Below, piece by piece: positions 55,878-63,133 of a stretch of 63,133 nt of DNA (position 1 is the first letter of the stretch; the number at the start of each line of letters is the position of its first letter). The position numbers were made by a program, and so were the translations under genes. Source of the stretch: a virus; IMG/VR virus record IMGVR_UViG_3300005534_000015, positions 1-63,133 of that record; one strand, given 5' to 3'. Below the pieces are notes generated by a model, which searched no databases, was not told the origin of the DNA, and saw only the letters and a list, made by a program, of their open reading frames with translations.

Positions 55878-58800
55878 CTACTCGATACTTCGCAGTTGCT
55901 CTTCGAGCCGGGTCAGTGCGCCGCCGGGATAGGCCCGCGAGCGAACGGTTATCGGGTGCTGCGGGTTCTCCTCCAGGTCGAACAGGTCCCGTTTGCTCTG
56001 CTGCTCGGCGCGCTGCTTCTGCTGCTCGGCTTTCAGGGCAGCGCGGGTGCGGGCATGGACCACCCCCTTGCTCTCTCGGAAACAAACGATGTCTTCGCCG
56101 AACAATCGGGTCCCGTCATCCGAAATCACCGCAACGGCGTAGACGCTGTTGCCAATGCCGTCGGTTGGGCCGCGCAAGGGATCGCGGCCCCGCTTGATCT
56201 CGGCCCACTTCCACCCCGAGAACCAGACGTCAACGGAGCCGGTCTCGTCCGTGATCGTGATCAGGAGCCGCTCGTTCGTCCCGCTCGTGACGCCCGGCTT
56301 CCCTTGCTTCTTGGTCGTCGACAGTTGGACGTCCGTGATCCGCCCAACAATACGCACGGCCCGCTGTCCCCCGCCTTCCTCCATCTGCGCGTGAATGTTT
56401 CGGATCGTCATCGCTTTTTTCTGGGCGGCGGCGGTTCGCTCGATGGGCAGATAGTGGACATTGACGAACCAAGGGGCGATGACCAGAGCGCAGTCGAGGT
56501 CAAGGTCTCCCGTGTGCGCGCCGACCGCCTGCAGATCGTAGGCCAGGGAGGAAGGACAGTTCAGCAGGAAGTGCGTCCAATCCCGGTAGGGCCGTTTTGC
56601 GATCATCTTCTCCGCATGATTGGGGCCAATGCCTTTGATCGTTTGGAAGCCGCCAAGGATGGTATTGGGCTCAGGCGATGAGAACTGCCGCTCACTCAGG
56701 TTCGGGTCCAGGAGAATGAGTCTGCCGCCCTGCTGCCGGAACTCGCGAAGAATCTGCCGCTGGAATGCTTCCTTCTTCTCGTGATTGGCCATGATGCAGG
56801 CGAACGTGGCGGGATGGTGACATTTGAGGTAAGCCGTCCAATAGGCGTGGAGAGCATACATCGCCCCATGCGCTTTATTAAAGATGTAATTTCCGGCTTT
56901 CTGGCACTGGATCCAGAGGTGGTCGGCTTCCTTGGGAGGCACGCCCGCCGCTTTCATCCCTTTCAGGTAAAGCGGATGATACTTTTCCAGTGCGGCGGTG
57001 CCGCCCGATTTGCTAACCAGCTTGCGCACCTTATGAACGTCGGGCCAGTCGAAGCCGGCGACCCGCATCAGGCCCATGACCTGCTCCTGATAGAGGATGA
57101 CCCCGTACGTTTCGCCGAGCACCTCCATCACCTTCGGATGATACCGCGGCATCGCCATGCGGCCGTGTTTGCGTTCGATGTACTCCGCCGCGCCGCCCGA
57201 CTGCAAGGGGCCGGGCCTCCCGAGGGCGGCGAGGGCCACCAGGTCGTTGATATGGCTCGGCTGCAGCTGCAGCAGGAGCTTGCCGGTGGAGTGACCCTTC
57301 AACTGGAAGACACCCATGTTCCGGCCCTTCGATAGCATCTCGTAGGTGGGCACGTCGTCGAGCGGCAGCCGGTAGAGCCAGTCGAAGTCATGACCCAGCG
57401 TGTCGAGGATCTCGGCGACACCCGACATCATCTCCACCGAGAGGGCGTCGATCTTCAGGAAGCCCTGCTGCGCGGCGAAGTTCATATCGCAGGCGATGAC
57501 CCGCGCCTTGTTGGGGATGGCCTCGACGCCGACGATGGTCTCCAGCGGTTCCTGATCCACCACGAAGCCCGCAGCGTGGAGCGACTGGGACCGTATCTGC
57601 CCCTCCAGATCGGCGGCTATTTTCAGCGCCGGCCAATCTTTCAGCAAACGCTGAGCCCCCTCACTTTGCTGAAAAAGTGCGGCGAGCTGGCCCTTGTTCT
57701 TGATACCCCCTTCGTTGTCTAACTCCGGAAGCAGCCGGACCATCGCCTGCCCGACCCATTCAGGGATGTCATAGACCTCGCAGACATCCTTGATGCTCTG
57801 GCGGGCGCGGAAGGTGGAGAGGGAGGCAATCTGGGCGCAGTGCTCCTTCCCGTACTTCTTCTCCAGGTAGGCGAAGCACTCGTCCCGATAGCGAGCATCA
57901 AAGTCCAGGTCGATATCCGGCATGTCGGAGCGGCTCTTGTCGATGAACCGTTCGACCGGCAGCTTGAACTGGATCGGATTTATCTGCGTGATGGAGAGAT
58001 ACCAGCAGAGTAAACTGCCACCACAAGAGCCCCGAGCAATACACCAGTACTTGTTCTTATTGGCCCAGCGCACGATATCAGCTACGAGCAAAAAGTAGTT
58101 CGAAAAAGCATGGTGGCGGATGATGTCAAGTTCGTACTCGGTCCTTTCTTCATATTCTCGCCATTCATCGCTGGCGAGCGGAGGTAACAGTCCCAGACTG
58201 CGACGATAGGCTTTCCCTTCCTCGACCCATTGTTTCAATAGATCGAAGGCCGTCAAGCCCTCTGGCACCTGAAAGAGTGGACCGCGCCCTCGGGGAAGTT
58301 CAACGTCGCACGATTCCGCGATCTCGACCGACCGCCGGGCCGCGGCGATCAAATCGGCTTCAGGAACAGAAGGAAGGACCTCCCTCGCGCGTTGAAGAAT
58401 CTCCTCCCCGCTGCAGCGATAATGATAGGCGGGGATGCGAAGCTTCCGCTGCTCGTCCTTCTTCTTGTTCCCCATCGATATGCAAAGCATGGCGTCTTCG
58501 CATTCGTGGTCTTCCGGGCGCGGAAAGTGGGCGTCGTCCGTCAGCACGGTCGGCAGTTTCAGTTCTTCGGCGATCTTCCAGAGAGTGCGGCAAGCGGCAT
58601 AAGAGATCGGGAGGCCGGGACAGGGGACGATTTCAATAAACCAGTTCTCGATATGGTTCCGCAGATAGTCGCACCATTGGAAGGCAAGGTCGGCCTGATC
58701 CTTGTTGATGAGCCGGGACACCATACCGCCTACGCAGCCGGAGAGAACAATCAGCCCTTCCTGGTGTTCGACGACCGCCTTCCAGTCGAGGGAGGGCTTA

Positions 58801-59183
58801 TAGTAGAATCCTTGAGTGAAAGACTTCTGATACAACTTTAAGAGATTCTGATAGCCCATCTGATTCTGGGCGAGAACGGTCAGGTGGGCAATCTCGACGG
58901 AGGCGGCACCGCGCTGCTGCTTGGTCCCTTTCTCCTTGCCGCGCTGATGCATGTTCTCACGATGGTAGAACTCGCACCCGGCGATAGGCTGGAGGCCACG
59001 CGCTTTCAGGGATTGGAAGAAGGGCCAGATTCCAAACAAGGTACCGTGGTCAGTAAGAGCGCTGTGCTGCTGGCCCAGTTCAACCAAACGGTCAGCGATC
59101 TGATCCGTGTCGCCGGCACCGTCCAAGCGACTATACATACTGTGGGAATGTAGCGCCGCGTAGGGTATTCTTTCTATTGACAT
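55878..59183 (-). CDS. dnaE: DNA polymerase III alpha subunit (DnaE-type, family C)
   Basis: The 1101-residue product starts with a PHP domain (A-L-H-S-H-S-M-Y-S, L-T-D-H-G-T) whose metal-ligand His/Asp residues are largely kept, so intrinsic proofreading is possible. The polymerase palm has P-D-I-D-L-D-F-D near residue 420 and a third Asp in F-L-K-I-D near 576. A helix-hairpin-helix region (G-I-G-P-N-H-A-E-K) and an OB domain (I-V-G-R-I-T-D-V-Q) follow. It is the phage's replicative polymerase. Confidence 0.9.
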   Translation of the reverse strand: MSIERIPYAALHSHSMYSRLDGAGDTDQIADRLVELGQQHSALTDHGTLFGIWPFFQSLKARGLQPIAGCEFYHRENMHQRGKEKGTKQQRGAASVEIAHLTVLAQNQMGYQNLLKLYQKSFTQGFYYKPSLDWKAVVEHQEGLIVLSGCVGGMVSRLINKDQADLAFQWCDYLRNHIENWFIEIVPCPGLPISYAACRTLWKIAEELKLPTVLTDDAHFPRPEDHECEDAMLCISMGNKKKDEQRKLRIPAYHYRCSGEEILQRAREVLPSVPEADLIAAARRSVEIAESCDVELPRGRGPLFQVPEGLTAFDLLKQWVEEGKAYRRSLGLLPPLASDEWREYEERTEYELDIIRHHAFSNYFLLVADIVRWANKNKYWCIARGSCGGSLLCWYLSITQINPIQFKLPVERFIDKSRSDMPDIDLDFDARYRDECFAYLEKKYGKEHCAQIASLSTFRARQSIKDVCEVYDIPEWVGQAMVRLLPELDNEGGIKNKGQLAALFQQSEGAQRLLKDWPALKIAADLEGQIRSQSLHAAGFVVDQEPLETIVGVEAIPNKARVIACDMNFAAQQGFLKIDALSVEMMSGVAEILDTLGHDFDWLYRLPLDDVPTYEMLSKGRNMGVFQLKGHSTGKLLLQLQPSHINDLVALAALGRPGPLQSGGAAEYIERKHGRMAMPRYHPKVMEVLGETYGVILYQEQVMGLMRVAGFDWPDVHKVRKLVSKSGGTAALEKYHPLYLKGMKAAGVPPKEADHLWIQCQKAGNYIFNKAHGAMYALHAYWTAYLKCHHPATFACIMANHEKKEAFQRQILREFRQQGGRLILLDPNLSERQFSSPEPNTILGGFQTIKGIGPNHAEKMIAKRPYRDWTHFLLNCPSSLAYDLQAVGAHTGDLDLDCALVIAPWFVNVHYLPIERTAAAQKKAMTIRNIHAQMEEGGGQRAVRIVGRITDVQLSTTKKQGKPGVTSGTNERLLITITDETGSVDVWFSGWKWAEIKRGRDPLRGPTDGIGNSVYAVAVISDDGTRLFGEDIVCFRESKGVVHARTRAALKAEQQKQRAEQQSKRDLFDLEENPQHPITVRSRAYPGGALTRLEEQLRSIE

Positions 59184-59659
59184 AGCTTACGAAGATTCTT
59201 TATTGCGCCGAGAATCGCCTGGCTGACATATTGCTGCCGCATTCCCAATCGTTTGCTTATCTCTACTTGCGTGAGGCCCTCGCAAAAATACAGAGACGCG
59301 CACTCCTTCTGGCGCCCTCGCAGTCTTCCCAACATCCATTCGACCCAGCAGTCGCCGATAACGAATTGACAGTTGTCTTCCTCGCCCACTGTTTCATCCA
59401 CAAGGGGATTACCCTCTTCATCGACAAGGTGGGCCTCATGAGCACCGATGTTTTTCCGCGAGCGCGACAATTGCCTGAGCCGACGACTGATGGCCCGTCT
59501 GACTCTGAGGTCCTGTTCCGGTCCCTCGTTTGCTAACTCTTCCAAAGCTGCGAGAAACGCTTCTTGCTTCATGTCTTCATGCTCTGCCGGAGGATGGTAT
59601 CGCTTCAGGTGCCAGAGTATCATTGGTAGATACTTTCGAACGTCGGTCTCATCAGCCAC
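59174..59659 (-). CDS. Sigma70-family-like factor (ECF-type)
   Basis: GTG start at 59659 overlaps the deaminase stop. The 161-residue product has a region-2-like D-M-K-Q-E-A-F-L-A-A-L-E and a region-4-like helix-turn-helix L-T-Q-V-E-I-S-K-R-L-G-M-R-Q-Q-Y-V. Length and layout match ECF sigma factors or phage late-transcription sigma-like proteins. It may read the TAYAAT-type promoters of the late genes; this is not shown. Overlaps the polymerase start by ten bases. Confidence 0.7.
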   Translation of the reverse strand: MADETDVRKYLPMILWHLKRYHPPAEHEDMKQEAFLAALEELANEGPEQDLRVRRAISRRLRQLSRSRKNIGAHEAHLVDEEGNPLVDETVGEEDNCQFVIGDCWVEWMLGRLRGRQKECASLYFCEGLTQVEISKRLGMRQQYVSQAILGAIKNLRKLCQ

Positions 59660-60125
59660 CGTACAACTCTTCCCACGCCTCATGGGTGTAGGGGACGCGC
59701 TCGACATCGCATCCGTACTTGTCCCAATAAGCGTCGTCGCAGCAGCCGCGATGTCCGTGAGCGGTTGGCCCGACCCAGTAGACAATCCGGGCTAACTTGG
59801 CCTGCATAACATCGAGTCCGCAGTCGTTGCAGGGAACGCCGCTGACGTAGAGGGTGGCGCCTTTGCAGCGTTCACGGCCGGCGAACATGATGGCGTTGCT
59901 TTCGGAATGAAGGCAACAATTTTCCTTCGGCGCATTGGGCGGTAGACCGACCCGGTAGCAAATGTGGTCGTTCTGGGAACCGGCGGGCTTCCCGTTGTAG
60001 CCCGTGGCGATGATATGCCCTTCTGGATGGACGATGACTGAACCATACTGAGCCCGAAGGCACTTGGAGCCTTTGGCGATCTCGAAGGCTAGGTTGATAT
60101 AGTAGCGGTCCTGTTTAAGAATCAT
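59652..60125 (-). CDS. dCMP deaminase
   Basis: Start at 60125 (TAATG overlap). The 157-residue product has the zinc/catalytic motif H-S-E at 73-75 (His73, Glu75) and P-C-N-D-C at 98-102 (Cys99, Cys102), with N-terminal K-C-L-R-A-Q-Y-G-S-V-I-V as in ComEB-type dCMP deaminases. It makes dUMP from dCMP for thymidylate synthesis. Confidence 0.9.
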   Translation of the reverse strand: MILKQDRYYINLAFEIAKGSKCLRAQYGSVIVHPEGHIIATGYNGKPAGSQNDHICYRVGLPPNAPKENCCLHSESNAIMFAGRERCKGATLYVSGVPCNDCGLDVMQAKLARIVYWVGPTAHGHRGCCDDAYWDKYGCDVERVPYTHEAWEELYGG

Positions 60126-60358
60126 TAGTGTTCTTTCGAATTCGGATGTGTCTTTAACCACTTCCATAAAGCAACAGTTAGTTCTTCAACCTTTGATCGT
60201 TCAAGCCAAACATTCGACCCCTCAAGAACGTATCCACCATCGGTTAGACACAAACGTAAACCATGTGTGTCATCCGTAATTAACTCGACACATAGGTAAT
60301 CGCTCAATGAGATTGTGGCATGCACATTAACGTCATCTCCAATCCATTCTTCTGTCAT
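60125..60358 (-). CDS. Hypothetical 77-residue protein
   Basis: Mixed alpha/beta product with D-V-N-V-H-A-T-I-S and a closing W-K-W-L-K helix. Its stop overlaps the deaminase start (TAATG). Unknown. Confidence 0.6.
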   Translation of the reverse strand: MTEEWIGDDVNVHATISLSDYLCVELITDDTHGLRLCLTDGGYVLEGSNVWLERSKVEELTVALWKWLKTHPNSKEH

Positions 60359-60374
60359 AGTTCTCCCTTATGTC

Positions 60375-63133
60375 TTAATCACGAATCGGTGCTCTCTTCC
60401 TTGGCTCTGCGGCCTGCTGCCGATCTTCTGCCAGCATCTTCTCCAGCATGGTACAGAACGGCGCTGTTTTCGCTGCCGCCTCCAGACCTTTGGAATGGGC
60501 GATGCAGTTGTTGGCGAGCAGGACCGACCAGAGCGTCTGCGCGGCGAACCGTTCTCCCACCAACTCCTCCAGCATCGTGCGGGTCAGCACCGATTGCGTC
60601 AGCAGTTGACGGACGAGCGCCCGCCGGGGAACGCTGACGATCTGGCCCAGCGCCTGCAGGACGGCGGTCTCGTCGGCGATGAAGCTCCGCTCCTTCTCGA
60701 TGGCGGAGAAGGCCGCGTAGCCCATGTCTTTCGAGTCGTAGGTTTCTTCCAGATGCGCAACCGCGTAAGCGACGTGCGGGGTGTCGACAACTAAGACAAC
60801 CTTCTCTTCATTCGTCCGAAAGGCCCCACTTAGGGCCGCTACAGGCACCGAAAGCTTAGCTAACTTGTCAAAGGCGCGGCCTTTTTCCAGCAAAGGAATC
60901 ACCTCGCTGTACTTACTCGTCAACTCCTCCGTCTTCCGCCGGAGCAAAAGCTGCGCATCCTCGGTGAACTCCACCTGGTTCGGAGCCAACGACCAGGTGA
61001 GGATGGCCAGGCTGTTAAAGTGTCGCCTTACGCCGTCTCGCTGCAGCCGGGGACGCGGTTGGGTAATTGTCGCGACGTCTACGCTGTCACTGGCGACGGC
61101 GTAGACCTTACAGAAGCGGGCCACGTCCTGACGGCTGTTGATCACGGCCTCAATGGCGCGGCAGGCCCCGTTATAAGTGGCGATGGCCCGACCTTCCTGC
61201 GGGTTGGTGAGCCAGAGGAGGCGAACCTTGGTAGGGGTCTTGGCGTTGTGGATCTTGGTGATCTCGGCCATTCCCGAGCTGCGCAGCGCGGTCAACTGCG
61301 AGATGATGTCTTTGTTCTTGGTCTGCAGGGCATCGATCTCGTCCAGCACGACGAAACCCCCGTGGTTCCGCGGCAACGCGCCCCATTTGGTGACGGGGAT
61401 GCGGTCAATGAATTCGATGCCGCCCACCAGGCCCGCAGCTGAGACGGTCTCACCCGAGATCAACTCGCCCACGTTGACCATCTGCATGATTCTTTTTGCG
61501 GTCGTTGACTTACCGGTACCGGTGTCCCCGATGACGAGCACCTCGACCCAGCCGTTTTCAATCGTATGGTTGCCGCAGGAGAACTCCAGCACCGAGTAGA
61601 TGCACTCCAGCACCGCCTGCTGGATCCCGTACTGCCCCCAGATGCCGGTGTCCTCTTCGATGACCCGGTGCAGGCTCTGGAAGTGGTCGGCGATGGTCTC
61701 GCCGTTCCGAGGCTGAAACCATTCGATGGCCTCATAGACGGCCTCGTTGACGACAAAGTTTTCGATGGCGCTGCGGGCCGGCTCGGCGCCGTAGAGGTTC
61801 AGGACGGCGGATTGGCTCTTGGGGTCGGCCTGCAGGTGGCCCGAGAACCAGTAGTCGCGATTGTCGGTGATCGGTTCCCCATGGTAGTAGGCGGTCACGA
61901 GGCCGTTGTAGTCCTCGCGCATCTGGGCCAGCTCGACAGCGGGGGAGAGGAGAAGGTGCTGGATATTCTGTCGTTTGACGCTGGCAATCTGCACGACGTC
62001 ACAGCGGCGATTGATCCCCAGAATCTTACGGATGGATTGGTCCTGCTGCTCCTCCGAGACGCGAAACATCTGCAGGGCCTTCTCGTTGCGATAGGAGATC
62101 GGAATCGTCCACGGTTTCTCGGCCGCGTCCATCCGGTACAACTCGCATTTGTTACAGAGCTTCCCTTGACTGCGAGGGCAATCGATCAGGACCTCGGTCG
62201 GGACCTGATAGGAAGCCAGACCGTGGGATTTTCCCATTGCGTGCGCGAGAAAGCGGATCGGTACGCCGTAAAGGTCGTTGGCCTGCAGGTCGCGGAAGGT
62301 GATCTCGCGCGGCTCGCCCGCTTCCTCTCCCTCATAGAACGTGCCCGCCCGCGGCTCGACCTTCTCGGCCTCGGCCACGAGGGTGTCCCATTCCTCTTTC
62401 GTATGGCCGGCATCACACCAGTCGGTGTAGTCACCGTTCGCCGGCAGGCCCTCCGAGGGGAGGTGGATGATCGAGACCGCCTTGCAGACGGTGGCAAGGC
62501 GTTGGGCTACCTTGCGGGAGGCTTTCCTTCCGGCCTCATCCACGTCGAAGCAGACGTAAACCGTTTTGCCGCGAAAGAGTCGGGCAAAATCGTCGGGCAG
62601 AACGCCTTCCGCAGCCGTCACCGTGACCGCCGGCAGGCCATTCTGGTGCGCCCGCATCGTGTCCTTCTCGCCCGCCATGAAGAAGACCAGCGGCTCCTTC
62701 TGGAGGGTCGGGAGGGGAAAGATGCGGCAGGCGCCGTGTCCCGTCGCCCAGTGGATCATCTTCCGGTCGGCCTGGCGGTTATAGAGGCGGATATCCTCCC
62801 ACGCCTCGCTCTCACCCCAGATCGGAATGGTAAAGCGGCCCGGCTCGTTCTCGCCCCGTGAGACATAGCCGATCTTGAACCGCGTCAGAGTCTCGGGTTG
62901 CAGGCGAAACATCTCCTGGGCGCGCTGCAGGAGGGCGGGGCTGGTGAGGAGACGGTGATGATATCCCTCTACTTCCTTATCGGCAATGGGTCGGAGGAGG
63001 CCGAGTTCGAGGGCCAGTTGGCGGACGGCTTCGCCCTTTGTTTTGCAGCCTTTGGCCCAGTAGTAAAGGTCGATGGCGTCGCCCGCCTCGCCGCAGCTTG
63101 CCGACTGACACTTCCAGAGGCCGGAGTTGATGT
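60375..63133 (-). CDS. Primase-helicase: CHC2-TOPRIM-AAA+ (5' end cut by window)
   Basis: The frame stays open to the window edge, so the true start lies beyond 63133. The edge part reads G-L-W-K-C-Q-S-A-S-C-G-E-A-G-D-A-I, the second half of a CHC2 primase zinc finger. A TOPRIM domain follows (A-G-E-K-D, C-F-D-V-D-E-A-G at about 62540-62690). The C-terminal AAA+ part has Walker A G-D-T-G-T-G-K-S-T (about 61507-61533), Walker B V-V-L-D-E-I-D (about 61335-61355) and L-L-W-L-T-N-P sensor 1, resembling MCM-type helicases rather than DnaB/gp4 RecA folds. It would prime and unwind DNA for the DnaE polymerase. Confidence 0.85.
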   Translation of the reverse strand, partial: INSGLWKCQSASCGEAGDAIDLYYWAKGCKTKGEAVRQLALELGLLRPIADKEVEGYHHRLLTSPALLQRAQEMFRLQPETLTRFKIGYVSRGENEPGRFTIPIWGESEAWEDIRLYNRQADRKMIHWATGHGACRIFPLPTLQKEPLVFFMAGEKDTMRAHQNGLPAVTVTAAEGVLPDDFARLFRGKTVYVCFDVDEAGRKASRKVAQRLATVCKAVSIIHLPSEGLPANGDYTDWCDAGHTKEEWDTLVAEAEKVEPRAGTFYEGEEAGEPREITFRDLQANDLYGVPIRFLAHAMGKSHGLASYQVPTEVLIDCPRSQGKLCNKCELYRMDAAEKPWTIPISYRNEKALQMFRVSEEQQDQSIRKILGINRRCDVVQIASVKRQNIQHLLLSPAVELAQMREDYNGLVTAYYHGEPITDNRDYWFSGHLQADPKSQSAVLNLYGAEPARSAIENFVVNEAVYEAIEWFQPRNGETIADHFQSLHRVIEEDTGIWGQYGIQQAVLECIYSVLEFSCGNHTIENGWVEVLVIGDTGTGKSTTAKRIMQMVNVGELISGETVSAAGLVGGIEFIDRIPVTKWGALPRNHGGFVVLDEIDALQTKNKDIISQLTALRSSGMAEITKIHNAKTPTKVRLLWLTNPQEGRAIATYNGACRAIEAVINSRQDVARFCKVYAVASDSVDVATITQPRPRLQRDGVRRHFNSLAILTWSLAPNQVEFTEDAQLLLRRKTEELTSKYSEVIPLLEKGRAFDKLAKLSVPVAALSGAFRTNEEKVVLVVDTPHVAYAVAHLEETYDSKDMGYAAFSAIEKERSFIADETAVLQALGQIVSVPRRALVRQLLTQSVLTRTMLEELVGERFAAQTLWSVLLANNCIAHSKGLEAAAKTAPFCTMLEKMLAEDRQQAAEPRKRAPIRD

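Noticed and set aside
1-63133. tRNA or rRNA genes
   Set aside because: No cloverleaf with a recognisable anticodon arm and CCA-proximal sequence was seen in the gaps; a covariance search would be needed to exclude one.
1-63133. Integrase or lysogeny module
   Set aside because: The only DNA-binding candidates are the excisionase-like HTH at 8278 and the RHH protein at 53372; no recombinase was found.

Overview
The window is a large piece of a tailed double-stranded DNA bacteriophage genome, not host chromosome. It holds a nearly complete head and tail morphogenesis module, a lysis amidase, a phage-type replication module and six homing-endonuclease genes, packed with many 1-4 nt start/stop overlaps. 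No terminase, integrase, tRNA or tail sheath was seen, so the genome continues past both edges; the first and last genes are cut. Head genes are of the T4 type (gp20-like portal, gp21-like protease), while the tail has one tube protein, two chaperone frames and a 1241-residue tape measure, which suggests a long non-contractile tail. Phage-encoded ADP-heptose enzymes and heptosyltransferase-like genes suggest a Gram-negative host, but the host cannot be named from sequence.

Layout. (1) 1-8535, minus strand: about 25 small genes, mostly unrecognised, including four paralogues sharing an N-terminal LYxQD tag, several zinc-binding proteins, a secreted TIG-domain protein, a short phosphoribosyltransferase, a DUF4177-like protein, a GIY-YIG endonuclease and a helix-turn-helix protein at a divergent promoter region. 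(2) 8618-9737, plus: four small genes. (3) 10730-32471, plus: portal, MuF-like protein, decoration-like protein, SGNH hydrolase, beta-helix protein, a repeat-rich 1212-residue fibre, amidase, nucleoside diphosphate kinase, a 1153-residue ChaB/protease/scaffold/capsid fusion, connectors and tail tube, interrupted by antisense endonuclease islands. (4) 32541-37483: tail chaperones with a -1 frameshift site, tape measure, distal tail protein. (5) 37563-42910: two glycosyltransferases, two methyltransferases, an HNH endonuclease and small genes. (6) 42929-52279: tail tip and fibre proteins, a HAD protein, a LAGLIDADG endonuclease and a final membrane protein. (7) 63133-52270, minus: CHC2/TOPRIM/AAA+ primase-helicase, dCMP deaminase, sigma-like factor, DnaE polymerase, a deoxynucleotide-kinase-like protein, heptose-7-phosphate kinase, heptose-1-phosphate adenylyltransferase, cupin and a PD-(D/E)XK nuclease.

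How it fits together. The right minus-strand block supplies replication, nucleotide precursors and activated heptose; the plus-strand block builds the virion. Having the heptose activation enzymes in the replication block and the heptosyltransferases among the tail genes suggests that the phage glycosylates something late in infection, such as virion proteins, DNA or the host surface. Short-spaced -10 elements (TAYAAT/TATCAT type) recur at gene starts and after the antisense endonuclease islands, and three strong terminators divide the late region.
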